From Nitrosopumilus oxyclinae (GTDB lineage Archaea > Thermoproteota > Nitrososphaeria > Nitrososphaerales > Nitrosopumilaceae): 64,000 bases of DNA. Where the stretch lies: the NCBI RefSeq assembly GCF_013407165.1, contig NZ_CP026994.1:770187-834186 (forward strand), in the 5' to 3' direction. The translations under genes were made by a program, and so were the position numbers. Positions 17,726 to 24,924 of the stretch are shown one piece after another. The notes below the pieces were generated by a model, which made no database searches, was not told where the DNA came from, and saw nothing but the letters and a program-made list of their open reading frames with translations. The number at the start of each line of letters is the position of its first letter. The first letter of the stretch is position 1.

Positions 17726-17741
17726 TGTCAAATAATTGACA
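17726..17741. promoter_or_regulatory. Perfect inverted repeat upstream of the second TrmB-type gene
   Basis: TGTCAA-ATAA-TTGACA, a 6-bp perfect dyad with a 4-nt centre. It lies just downstream of a TTATAATA box (about 17715-17722), so it would sit between TATA and the transcription start, a usual place for a repressor operator in archaea. Autoregulation by the TrmB-type product is plausible but unproven. Confidence 0.45.
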
Positions 17742-17821
17742 AATACGATCAATTCGATCTAACAAAATTAGCTATACATCAATTTAGACTAGTGTTTTCT
17801 AACAGAGGATCCTGAAAAAAC

Positions 17822-18673
17822 ATGGCAAAAGAAACAACACAGACATCAATATTTGATTCATCACCTGACTCACAAATGTATGAGTACAAGTTATCTGTTG
17901 AAAAGGTTCAAACAGAACTATTACAATATGGTCTAACATCAAATCAAAGCAAGGTATTCATTTATCTTGGAAAATATGGTTCAAAAACTGCTCCTGAAGT
18001 ATGCAAAGCACTCAAACTTCCTAGAACTGAAACATATCATTTGCTATCTGCATTACAGAATAAAGGAGTTGTTTCAGCAACATTTCAACACCCAATTCAA
18101 TTTACTGCTTTACCTTTAGACAAAGCAATATGGATTTTAGTAAACTCTGAAAAAGAAAGAGTCAAATCATTAGAGCAGATGGAAAAAGGATTATCTGAAT
18201 TATGGGAAAACATCCCGGCATTTGATTCAATTCATGATGAAGTTGAAGAGAAATTTCAAATGTTACAAGGATCAAACCAAATTCATTCTAAAATTACAGA
18301 AATGACTGATAGCTATAATGATGAATTTTTAATTTTAGGTTCTGAGAAAGATTATCTCAAACTGTATCACGGTGATTTTCTAGAATCATTTGTAAAATCA
18401 AAACAACAATTTAGATTACTCAGTGCGTGTTCTGAAAAAACCGCATACATCTTTGATGATTTAGAACGAAAGAATATCAAAAAACTTAGTAAAGATATTG
18501 AAAACCACCTATGTTTCATATTGAAAGATAATGGTGAGATGTTATTCTTTACAAAGAATGCAAATTCTACTGAAGAATTATTTGCAATGTGGACAAATTC
18601 AAAATCAATGGTATATTCGATGAAATTACTTTTCGAATCCCTTTGGACAAACTCAAAGAATATTCATTTGTAA
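17822..18673 (+). CDS. TrmB-family transcriptional regulator (paralogue of 295-1254)
   Basis: This 283-residue protein has an N-terminal winged helix (about residues 28-95) with LTSNQSKVFIYLGKYG and recognition helix LPRTETYHLLSALQNKG. The C-terminal region (FLILGSEKDYLKLYHGDF, HLCFILKDNGEMLFFTKN, LFESLWTNSKN) aligns along its length with the regulator at 295-1254. It follows the appendage locus on the plus strand and precedes the KaiC-like gene. The inverted repeat at 17726-17741 lies in its promoter region, with a leader of about 75 nt. It is likely a DNA-binding switch for the flanking locus; the effector is unknown. Confidence 0.85.
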   Translation: MAKETTQTSIFDSSPDSQMYEYKLSVEKVQTELLQYGLTSNQSKVFIYLGKYGSKTAPEVCKALKLPRTETYHLLSALQNKGVVSATFQHPIQFTALPLDKAIWILVNSEKERVKSLEQMEKGLSELWENIPAFDSIHDEVEEKFQMLQGSNQIHSKITEMTDSYNDEFLILGSEKDYLKLYHGDFLESFVKSKQQFRLLSACSEKTAYIFDDLERKNIKKLSKDIENHLCFILKDNGEMLFFTKNANSTEELFAMWTNSKSMVYSMKLLFESLWTNSKNIHL

Positions 18674-18722
18674 TAATTTCATAAATCATTATTTGTTAGA
18701 ACAAAACCCGTCTTCCTCTTTA

Positions 18723-18751
18723 TATACAAAATTCACATTTGATTTTGTATA
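18723..18751. promoter_or_regulatory. 29-bp perfect inverted repeat overlapping the KaiC-like gene promoter
   Basis: TATACAAAAT, 9-nt centre, ATTTTGTATA: a perfect 10-bp dyad. The left arm overlaps the TATA box (TTTATATA, 18719-18726) and the right arm ends 3 nt before the ATG at 18755. It would cover TATA, the initiation region and the start codon approach, as expected for a strong repressor operator, or else form a hairpin. Confidence 0.55.
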
Positions 18752-18754
18752 GAG

Positions 18755-19492
18755 ATGGATTCAACATATTCTAAAGTAAAAACAGGAATTCCAGGATTAG
18801 ATTCAGTAATATCTGGAGGGTTAAAACCTGGAAGATCAGTGACTGTTTCAGGACCACCTGGTAGTGGAAAGACCACATTTGGCTTACAATTCTTGCATTC
18901 GGGAGCAAATGACTTTGATGAACCTGGAATCTATGTAACTTTATCTCAAAATATTGAAGAGGTGAAAAATGATTGCAAGTCCTATGGGTGGGACTTTGAT
19001 AATCTGATATCTCAAGATAAGATATTGATGATTGACGCCAGACCATTCAAAATTCAAGATGAGTTGATTGGTAAAGATGACTCATTATATCGTGGAGAGC
19101 AATTACCATTTGAACATTTAACAAAATTGATACTTAGTAGTATCAAACGAGTTGAAGCTAAAAGAGTAGTAATTGATTCAGTTACAATTCTTGCCATGCA
19201 ATATCCTGATAAATTTTACATGAGACAAGGATTACAAGGAATGGTTCAAGCATTAGAGAACTTTGGAGTTACAAGTTTGATATTATCAGAATATCACGAT
19301 AATGATGAAATCCCTTTAGAATGGTTTGTAACCTCTGGGATTATTCAACTTAGACATACAAGAATTGAAGACACTATGGAGAGAACAATCCAAGTCACCA
19401 AAATGAGAGGGATTAAACATAGTGAACAAATCCACCCAATTGATCTTAATTCGGATGGTCTGCAATTATTGCACCCGAGATTAATGCCGTGA
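18755..19492 (+). CDS. KaiC-like RecA-superfamily ATPase (single KaiC domain)
   Basis: This 245-residue single-domain protein opens with KTGIPGLDSVISGGLKPG, typical of KaiC/RadB/GvpD-like ATPases. Walker A is SGPPGSGKTT (about residues 31-40) and Walker B lies in VEAKRVVIDSVTIL (about 130-143). The catalytic Glu pair usual in KaiC (as in SLEE) is replaced by TLSQNIEE, so hydrolysis may be altered. Archaellum FlaH belongs to the same superfamily, but this protein is not next to flaI/flaJ and has a full KaiC-like C-terminus, so FlaH is not claimed. More likely it is a signalling or regulatory ATPase for the adjacent TrmB-type regulator. Near-leaderless mRNA; the promoter contains a perfect dyad. 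Confidence 0.8.
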   Translation: MDSTYSKVKTGIPGLDSVISGGLKPGRSVTVSGPPGSGKTTFGLQFLHSGANDFDEPGIYVTLSQNIEEVKNDCKSYGWDFDNLISQDKILMIDARPFKIQDELIGKDDSLYRGEQLPFEHLTKLILSSIKRVEAKRVVIDSVTILAMQYPDKFYMRQGLQGMVQALENFGVTSLILSEYHDNDEIPLEWFVTSGIIQLRHTRIEDTMERTIQVTKMRGIKHSEQIHPIDLNSDGLQLLHPRLMP

Positions 19493-20725
19493 TTATTTCT
19501 TTTTTCTAATTTGTTGTGCAATTAATGGTAAAAAGGCCCCGACATCAGACACAATTCCTAGAGCTTGCCATGTACCTCTATCCATAAGTTTTGTGACAGT
19601 TGGTTGACTGATATCCACAACGATTACTTTGACATTTGCTGGAAGCATGTTTCCTGTAGCAATAGAATGCAACATTGTAGAAATCATAATTACCATACTT
19701 GCATCTTTTAGTACTTTTTTGTATTCACGCTGAGCTTCTGCAACATCTGTAATTACATCAGGTAATGGACCATCATCTCTAATTGAACCTGCTAAAACAA
19801 ATGGAACGTTATTTTTAACACATTCATACATTATTCCTTTGGTTAGTTTTTTACTTTTCACCATATTTGCAATTGAACCTGCTTTGAATACTGCATTGAT
19901 TGTATCCATGTGATTTCTATGTCCATGATAGGCCAATGTTGCATCATGTACATTCATCCCTAAAGAAGTGCCTAATGTTGCATATTCAATATCATGTACT
20001 GCCAATGCATTACCTGCCAAAACACCATCAATGTATCCTAATCTAATTAATTCAGATACCGAATCATCTGCCCCTGTATGCACAATGGCAGGACCTCCAA
20101 CAATTACAATTTTTCCTCCTTTCTTTTTTGTATTGTAAATGTCATCTGCAACTTGTTTTGCAATGTGCTGGGTTGGTCTTTCACTAGAGCTAGAACTTCC
20201 CATAAATTCAAACACATTTACCCCTTCTCTTGGACGTTCTGGGGGTGTAATTTTGATGCCTTTCTCTCCTACAATTATCTGATCATCTTTTTTTACATCT
20301 CGAACTGGGACGCAAAATGCTCTATTATTTTTTACAACTATGCATTTGTCCATCATCATGTTTTCTACTGGAATCCACTTTCCTTTATGAAAAACTTGAG
20401 TGTGGTTATTTGTTGTACTGTAAAAATTATCTGGCATGACATATTTTTTTGGGGATTTTTTCAAAGTGATTTGTTGTTGAATTTTGGATACTGCTCCTAA
20501 TCTATACACTGTCTCTAAAATTTCATCGAGATGTTTTTGATTTTTTCCTGTAATTAATAATCGTGCAAATGATTGATCTTTTTTCTTTTTTCCAATTTCA
20601 ATTTCCTGCACTTGAAATTCTCCCTTCAAATCCATAATTTTATCAAAGATCTTAGTCAAAATTGAAGAATCAATCAGATGGCCTCCAACTTCAATTTCTT
20701 GAGAAAATTTGCTCATTTTATACAT
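19493..20725 (-). CDS. Archaeal ornithine cyclodeaminase / LOR-SDH family protein (TIGR00300 type)
   Basis: The 410-residue protein (407 if the ATG at 20716 is used) has an N-terminal LOR/SDH domain (about residues 5-175), with EVGGHLIDSSILTKIFDKIMD and VEIGKKK-like strands. A C-terminal Rossmann-like domain follows with IVIVGGPAIVHTGADDSVSELIRLGYIDGVLAGNALAVHDIE and LGIVSDVGAFLPL. This matches the archaeal TIGR00300 family, shown in Methanococcus to include an NAD-dependent ornithine cyclodeaminase (ornithine to proline plus ammonia). Length and motifs are complete. It is convergent with the KaiC-like gene with no gap. Function is assigned by family recognition. Confidence 0.8.
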   Translation of the reverse strand: MYKMSKFSQEIEVGGHLIDSSILTKIFDKIMDLKGEFQVQEIEIGKKKKDQSFARLLITGKNQKHLDEILETVYRLGAVSKIQQQITLKKSPKKYVMPDNFYSTTNNHTQVFHKGKWIPVENMMMDKCIVVKNNRAFCVPVRDVKKDDQIIVGEKGIKITPPERPREGVNVFEFMGSSSSSERPTQHIAKQVADDIYNTKKKGGKIVIVGGPAIVHTGADDSVSELIRLGYIDGVLAGNALAVHDIEYATLGTSLGMNVHDATLAYHGHRNHMDTINAVFKAGSIANMVKSKKLTKGIMYECVKNNVPFVLAGSIRDDGPLPDVITDVAEAQREYKKVLKDASMVIMISTMLHSIATGNMLPANVKVIVVDISQPTVTKLMDRGTWQALGIVSDVGAFLPLIAQQIRKKK

Positions 20726-20767
20726 CTAAACTATATCATAACTAAAGCTTACGTTTTTTTTCTGAGC

Positions 20768-21115
20768 CTAAACAGGTAAGATTACTTTACCCTCAAACTT
20801 TGGAATATTGTCAGTTTGGAATGCCTTTTCCAATATTTCTTTTTGTTGGTTTGTCACCCCTTGAACAATTGTTTTAGATGAACCCGTTTTATCCACTAGT
20901 GCAAGAATATATCCACTATTATCAGTCAAAACAAAACCTGCAGATTCATCAACAAATGCATACAAATTTTCTTCACCGACAGGAGCCCACACCTTTGAAT
21001 TATTGGCCACAAGTGCCAATGCAGGCATAGCTTTGCCATTTGTCAAAGTGTTAAGATATTCTCTTGCCTCGGCCACTCTTTTTTGACCTAATTTTAAAGC
21101 CTGAAAATATTGCAT
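20768..21115 (-). CDS. Conserved hypothetical protein
   Basis: This 115-residue soluble protein reads like a small globular domain: helix (FQALKLGQKRVAEAREYLNTL), then strands WAPVGEENLYAFVDESAGFVLTDNSGYILALVDKTG, then helix (QQKEILEKAF). It contains no Cys, signal peptide or membrane helix. The strand pattern is reminiscent of roadblock/PAS-like sensor folds, but I cannot assign a family. It lies upstream of the ornithine cyclodeaminase-family gene on the same strand, 42 bp apart, so they may be co-transcribed. Confidence 0.65.
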   Translation of the reverse strand: MQYFQALKLGQKRVAEAREYLNTLTNGKAMPALALVANNSKVWAPVGEENLYAFVDESAGFVLTDNSGYILALVDKTGSSKTIVQGVTNQQKEILEKAFQTDNIPKFEGKVILPV

Positions 21116-21189
21116 GATTTCAACTGATGTAATTGCTATAACAATTTTACTTCTAAAGATTTGTATAGAATCTCAAAACAATACAAAAT

Positions 21190-21483
21190 ATGCCTTTGAC
21201 AAACAATGTGATAATCAAATTAAATGAAATCACCAGTATTGTTGAGGACAAATCAAAACTTACTGAATCTGAAATTGATGAAATAAAATTAATCTTCAAA
21301 GGACTAGTTGAAAAAAATGAGCGATATGACCTTGATGAAATTGAATTTTGGTTTGAAAATGAAGGTAATTGGACTACTCGTGAACCTCGAATTCGAATAG
21401 TAAACCTTGCAAATTATGTCCAAGATAAATATCAGCAGACAGCCCATCTTAGAATAATATCTGACGATGATTGTGGTTGTTGA
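21190..21483 (+). CDS. Hypothetical protein with DDCGC C-terminus
   Basis: This 97-residue acidic protein is helical at the N-terminus (VIIKLNEITSIVEDKSKLTESEIDEIKLIFKGLVEK). A conserved-looking C-terminal half (FWFENEGNWTTREPRIRIVNLANYVQDKYQQ) ends in DDDCGC, a terminal CxC that could bind metal or form disulfides. It starts at ATG 21190, shortly after a minus-strand gene start, so the 75-bp intergenic region is a divergent promoter. Function unknown. Confidence 0.6.
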   Translation: MPLTNNVIIKLNEITSIVEDKSKLTESEIDEIKLIFKGLVEKNERYDLDEIEFWFENEGNWTTREPRIRIVNLANYVQDKYQQTAHLRIISDDDCGC

Positions 21484-21485
21484 AA

Positions 21486-21719
21486 TTAAGTCTCTAATTG
21501 CTCTAATAACCTACCGACAATTTTTGCATTTTCTGTTCTCTCGTTAATTATTTTTTTAATTCGATCATCGTTTTTTGTGCCATTTGAAATTATTTTAAAA
21601 TACTCTTCATCGAGATCATTATTTGCTTGTAATCTTTTGATTACTTCAAATAATATTCCTATAACTTGTTTTTGAGCATCAATTAATTCATCCTTTTCAG
21701 TTTCAGACATACTATTCAT
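21486..21719 (-). CDS. Small helical hypothetical protein
   Basis: A 77-residue, highly charged and predicted helical protein (MSETEKDELIDAQKQVIGILFEVIKRLQ). Its start overlaps by 8 nt the 3' end of the HD-domain gene, so the two are co-transcribed. No family recognised. An internal ATG at codon 3 is an alternative start. Confidence 0.6.
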   Translation of the reverse strand: MNSMSETEKDELIDAQKQVIGILFEVIKRLQANNDLDEEYFKIISNGTKNDDRIKKIINERTENAKIVGRLLEQLET

Positions 21720-22245
21720 TCTCGATGATATTTCTAAATATTTCTTTTAATTTTGGATGTGTGATATCTTTTTTTGCAGATTCAAAAAAGGATTCTAATT
21801 TTTCTGTGGAATAACCTTCATTTTGATATGTTTTGGCTTGTAGAGCCATCTCCAATCTATCAAGTTGATGAACTATTTGAGATTCAGGAGAATTATTTTC
21901 TTGAAATTCGTTCCAAATAATCTGATATTGTGATTTAATTGATACAGGTAAATTTTCTAAAATTTTTAAAAATGCCTCATTTTCTATTTCATTTTTTTTC
22001 ACCAAATCTATCTGACCTGGTGTGTAATCTCCTATTTTTGATTCAGCTAAATCATGAAGTAATATCATTTTGATAATTTTTTCAAAATTATAATTTTCTA
22101 AATCAGATATAATCATACCCATCATTGCCATAGAGTATGTATGATCTGCTACAGATTCAGGGTGTGGTATCGATAATTTATCAATCCACCCTTGTCGGGG
22201 GATTTTTTTCAAATTAATCACAGTTTTTAAAAAATCTAATATCAT
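21712..22245 (-). CDS. HD-domain nucleotide phosphohydrolase (YfbR/HDDC2-like)
   Basis: A 177-residue protein with the HD superfamily metal-binding signature. A His lies in HPESVADHTYSMAMMGM (about residues 29-45), the HD pair in ILLHDLAESKIGDYTPGQI (about 66-84), and a late Asp in QLDRLEMALQAKTY (about 128-141). Order and spacing match the YfbR/HDDC2 family of 5'-deoxynucleotidases, which dephosphorylate dNMPs. Full length for the family. It heads a two-gene unit with the 77-residue protein. The exact substrate is inferred from the family. Confidence 0.8.
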   Translation of the reverse strand: MILDFLKTVINLKKIPRQGWIDKLSIPHPESVADHTYSMAMMGMIISDLENYNFEKIIKMILLHDLAESKIGDYTPGQIDLVKKNEIENEAFLKILENLPVSIKSQYQIIWNEFQENNSPESQIVHQLDRLEMALQAKTYQNEGYSTEKLESFFESAKKDITHPKLKEIFRNIIENE

Positions 22246-22335
22246 TATGTGTATTTTATCTAGAGTAATCTCCTAATGAATTTTCATATCATTACATTTC
22301 GAATAACATAATAGCAATCTACAAAATAGATAATT

Positions 22336-22872
22336 ATGAAAATATACACCAAAACAGGTGATGATGGAAATACAGGTTTACAAGGAAATTATAGAATAGG
22401 TAAATCACATCCCAGAATTATTTCATATGGTACAGTAGATGAGGCAAATGCAGCACTTGGCATAGTTTTGGCAAATCCGCTAGAGGGTGACATACGTAAT
22501 GTTTTAACTAAAATTCAAAATGACTTATTTTTAGTGGGGGCAGATCTTTCAAATCCCAATCTCAATGATGTAAAAAATAGAGTGTCTCTAGAAATGGTGA
22601 CAAATTTAGAACAGTATATCGATAAATTTGAATTAGAATTGCCCCCTCTAACAAATTTCATTCTACCTGGAGGAGATCCATCTGCTGCACAATTACATTA
22701 TGTCAGAACGGTCGTGAGAAGAGCAGAATCCCAAACTGTTCTACTTAGTGAAAAAGATGAAATTAACTCAAATTGTATAAAATACCTTAATCGTTTGTCT
22801 GATTTGTTTTTTGTCATGAGTCGTTTAATCAATAAGCGAAAAAACATAGACGATATTCCTTGGAAGATCTAA
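22336..22872 (+). CDS. pduO: ATP:cob(I)alamin adenosyltransferase, PduO type
   Basis: This 178-residue enzyme transfers the adenosyl group of ATP to cob(I)alamin to form coenzyme B12. The N-terminal ATP-binding motif KIYTKTGDDGNTGLQGNYRIGKSHPR is clear, as is YGTVDEANAALG, and the C-terminal RTVVRRAESQTVLL plus NRLSDLFFVMSR complete the PduO/MMAB signature. Length is normal. Adenosylcobalamin is needed by methylmalonyl-CoA mutase of the thaumarchaeal carbon-fixation cycle, which gives the enzyme a clear cellular job (established for the group; not shown here). The gene stands alone, between a divergent HD gene and a tRNA. Confidence 0.9.
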   Translation: MKIYTKTGDDGNTGLQGNYRIGKSHPRIISYGTVDEANAALGIVLANPLEGDIRNVLTKIQNDLFLVGADLSNPNLNDVKNRVSLEMVTNLEQYIDKFELELPPLTNFILPGGDPSAAQLHYVRTVVRRAESQTVLLSEKDEINSNCIKYLNRLSDLFFVMSRLINKRKNIDDIPWKI

Positions 22873-22916
22873 AAAGACAAACTTTAATTCCTCAACATTA
22901 TTCATTTTTTCTAAGT

Positions 22917-22993
22917 GCCGAGGTAGCTCAGCCTGGAAGAGCACTCGGCTGAAGACCGGGCTGTCGCTTGTTCAAATCATGCCCTCGGCACCA
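22917..22993 (+). tRNA. tRNA-Phe (anticodon GAA), 3' CCA encoded
   Basis: The cloverleaf can be drawn: acceptor GCCGAGG pairs with CCTCGGC, D-arm GCTC/GAGC, anticodon stem CTCGG/CCGGG with loop CTGAAGA giving anticodon GAA, and T-arm GCTTG-TTCAAAT-CATGC with one T-T mismatch. The discriminator A (22990) is followed directly by CCA. No intron. A CTTTAAT box lies about 35 nt upstream. Confidence 0.93.
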
Positions 22994-23018
22994 CTTTCAT
23001 TCAAATGAAAGTTTTTTT
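22994..23018 (+). terminator. Hairpin plus T-tract after tRNA-Phe
   Basis: CTTTCAT, TCAA loop, ATGAAAG, then seven T: a perfect 7-bp stem directly behind the tRNA CCA followed by a T-run. The T-run alone is the usual archaeal stop signal; the stem may help 3' end formation. Confidence 0.6.
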
Positions 23019-23248
23019 GTAGATTGAAGATCTTATTGAAAAATCAAATAATTTAATATTTTAGAATTGAAAAAGACCCAATTTACTGAAATATGATATT
23101 AATAAAAATAATTCAGATAAAATTTAGTATTTTTTAAAAATTACAATAATGTTAAGTAGATAATGGATTTATACAATTTGGTTTTCATTTTATTCCCTTT
23201 TCTTTAGAAATAAAGAAGAGGTGGGAAACCTTTTCAGGGTTTCATTAT

Positions 23249-23584
23249 TTATGCATCTACTAAATTGTAAAAACTTTTTCCAGATGCTGATTTTTCAGAA
23301 ATGCATTTGACGGGACCTAATGGAATTTGTTTATTGTTAATATCTTCTCGGAGTGTTTCATTTTTGAATCTATTAACTATGGCCACACGTGTAGTGTGAA
23401 ATTTGTTTATTTGGTTTCCATCCACATCAAACATTTCTTTGGTGGTAATCTTTACCCCCGGGGTAACAACCTCACCTTGGGTATAATTGGAATCTTCCAC
23501 AAAAGTAATTGTAAATGATTGTTCTCCAATTTTTGCCAGAGATGCACTGTTTCCTGTTATTTGGTAATCTGCTAATGTTGCTAT
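23249..23584 (-). CDS. Conserved hypothetical protein, probable ATA start behind a perfect Shine-Dalgarno
   Basis: In-frame coding sequence runs from an ATA at 23584 to the stop at 23249, 111 residues, with no ATG, GTG or TTG in the first 28 codons. The first conventional start is a GTG at 23500 (83 residues), but the upstream part (IATLADYQITGNSASLAKIG) reads as coding. A GGGAGGTGA ribosome site ends 6 nt before the ATA. The protein is soluble, beta-rich and basic (VVTPGVKITTKEMFDV, FHTTRVAIVNRFKN, CISEKSASGKSFYNLVDA), with no recognised family. An AATTATACA box lies upstream at about 23615-23623. Confidence 0.6.
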   Translation of the reverse strand: MATLADYQITGNSASLAKIGEQSFTITFVEDSNYTQGEVVTPGVKITTKEMFDVDGNQINKFHTTRVAIVNRFKNETLREDINNKQIPLGPVKCISEKSASGKSFYNLVDA

Positions 23585-23754
23585 TTTTCTTCACCTCCCA
23601 ATGAGAGTTATTTGTATAATTTGATGATAAAGTGAATTATGTGTTATTTGTTGACTCAGATGGCCAGTTTGATCGATAAAAAATTATCAATTTGATCTAA
23701 AACATATTCTGCATAATCTTTAAAAACCACCCTGACTCTTGATTTTCGAGATTC

Positions 23755-23988
23755 ATGGCAGAAAAAAAAGTTGCAAAGAAAACAGTGAAAAAAACACCTG
23801 TGAAGAAAACAACAACCAAGTCAAAAGGTGCCAAATCTAAAACAAAATCTAAAAAACAAAAAGAAGAACCATTTGTAGATGGAGGTATTGTCATAGTGGA
23901 TGATGATATTGTAATTGATCAAGAGAAAGTCAATGAAGAAAGACGAGCATATCTAGAAGAGGCTCGTTCACAAGAAGCATCAGACTAG
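23755..23988 (+). CDS. Small protein with lysine-rich histone-tail-like N-terminus
   Basis: A 77-residue protein. The first 40 residues are a K/T/S-rich basic tail (AEKKVAKKTVKKTPVKKTT and more), like histone H1 tails or disordered nucleic-acid-binding extensions. The second half is acidic (GGIVIVDDDIVIDQEKVNEERRAYLEEA). No other domain. Such a charge-split protein might bind nucleic acid, but no function is established from sequence. Confidence 0.65.
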   Translation: MAEKKVAKKTVKKTPVKKTTTKSKGAKSKTKSKKQKEEPFVDGGIVIVDDDIVIDQEKVNEERRAYLEEARSQEASD

Positions 23989-24022
23989 GAATCTTTATCC
24001 GATCCGGTGACATATACTATGT

Positions 24023-24262
24023 ATGCGTGCATTATGTTTGATTACAGTCAAACCTGGAAAAGTTGATACGGTTGTAGAGATTTTAAAGAAAAAACGTAAG
24101 ATTTTAAAACAAATCATGGTGGTTGCCGGACGAGCTGATATCAGCGTCTTATTGCAAGGCAATATTGATGAAATAAACAATATGGTAATTGATTTTAAAA
24201 AAATCAAAGATATCGTAACCACTGAAACTTTGATTGAAGTGGAGGTCAACATGGGATGGTAA
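24023..24262 (+). CDS. Stand-alone Lrp/AsnC ligand-binding (RAM) domain protein 1
   Basis: This 79-residue protein consists of one RAM/AsnC_trans_reg fold: strand ALCLITVKPGK, helix VDTVVEILKKK, strand IMVVAGRADISVLLQG, helix IDEINNMVIDFKKI, strand TTETLIEVEVNM. The DNA-binding helix-turn-helix of Lrp regulators is absent. Stand-alone RAM proteins bind small effectors such as amino acids and can pair with full Lrp proteins. The last codons overlap the next gene, encoding a second RAM domain, by 7 nt, so the two are co-translated and may form a heterodimer. Confidence 0.78.
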   Translation: MRALCLITVKPGKVDTVVEILKKKRKILKQIMVVAGRADISVLLQGNIDEINNMVIDFKKIKDIVTTETLIEVEVNMGW

Positions 24263-24474
24263 GAGCTATAATTTTGGTTAAATCTCCAAAAAAACTAATT
24301 GCTGCAAGATTAAAGAAAATTGCTTTTGTTGCTGATTCATTTCCAACTAGTGGGCAATTTGACGCAGTTGCGATAATTGATGTTAAAGAACTGGTTCAGA
24401 TAAAAGAGGTTGCAAACCAAATTCAGAAAATCAACGGAGTTGATAGAACTGAAACTATGGTTGAAGTGCAATGA
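24256..24474 (+). CDS. Stand-alone Lrp/AsnC ligand-binding (RAM) domain protein 2
   Basis: A 72-residue protein of the same fold as its neighbour: VRAIILVKSPKK, helix LIAARLKKIAFV, SFPTSGQFDAVAIIDVKE, helix VQIKEVANQIQKI, TETMVEVQ. It lacks a helix-turn-helix. It starts inside the 3' end of the first RAM gene (ATGGTAA overlap). The ligand cannot be deduced. Confidence 0.78.
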   Translation: MVRAIILVKSPKKLIAARLKKIAFVADSFPTSGQFDAVAIIDVKELVQIKEVANQIQKINGVDRTETMVEVQ

Positions 24475-24510
24475 CGCAATTGATTTAAAGAACTTTATTG
24501 TATACTTTAT

Positions 24511-24924
24511 GTGAACATCAAAAAAGTAGGAAATGTAATATTAGCTGTAACTGATATTGACAAATCCCTGAAATTTTACCATGAAATCATAGGGCTTCCA
24601 ATAAAAAGTCAAAGAAGATCCTGGGTTGATTTGGGTACTACTGGTGCATTATTGAGTTTACATCCAGCATCACTAACTGCAAAACATATTGGCAGTTCTA
24701 TAGAAAATGGAATTACTATAGGTTTCATTGTCGGTGATGTAAAATCCGCTGTTGAAGAATTAAAGTCAAAAGGTGTCACAATTCATCGTGATGTTGTTGA
24801 AAAAGATGCAGGACTAAATGCAGTAATTTTAGATCCTGATGACTATCTAATTTCTTTATTTGAACCTGTATTTGATGATAAAGATCAACAGACAGGCGGA
24901 TACCAAGGATTTACGCCAGCTTAG
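24511..24924 (+). CDS. Glyoxalase/bleomycin-resistance (VOC) superfamily protein
   Basis: A 137-residue protein with the paired beta-alpha-beta-beta-beta modules of the VOC fold: NVILAVTDIDKSLKFYHEIIGLPI at the start and TIGFIVGDVKSAVEELKSKGVTIHRDV in the second half, ending in VILDPDDYLISLFEP. Metal ligands of glyoxalase I-type enzymes are only partly evident (the final Glu of LFEP). It could be a lyase, epimerase or dioxygenase of this superfamily. The start is GTG 24511, with the gene 36 nt after the RAM pair on the same strand. The 3' end overlaps the convergent gene by 4 nt. Confidence 0.75.
   Translation: MNIKKVGNVILAVTDIDKSLKFYHEIIGLPIKSQRRSWVDLGTTGALLSLHPASLTAKHIGSSIENGITIGFIVGDVKSAVEELKSKGVTIHRDVVEKDAGLNAVILDPDDYLISLFEPVFDDKDQQTGGYQGFTPA

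Noticed and set aside
17702..17815. 37-codon open frame starting at ATG 17702
   Set aside because: It overlaps the TATA box and inverted repeat of the downstream regulator promoter, and its composition is not convincing as a protein.
18755..19492. Naming the KaiC-like ATPase FlaH
   Set aside because: It is separated from flaI/flaJ by about 11 kb and lies next to a TrmB-type regulator. Its sequence is general KaiC-like, without a FlaH-specific hallmark that I can see.
23225..23243. GAAACC / GGTTTC hairpin after the minus-strand gene ending at 23249
   Set aside because: It is only 6 bp with no T-run on the relevant side, so it is not called a terminator.
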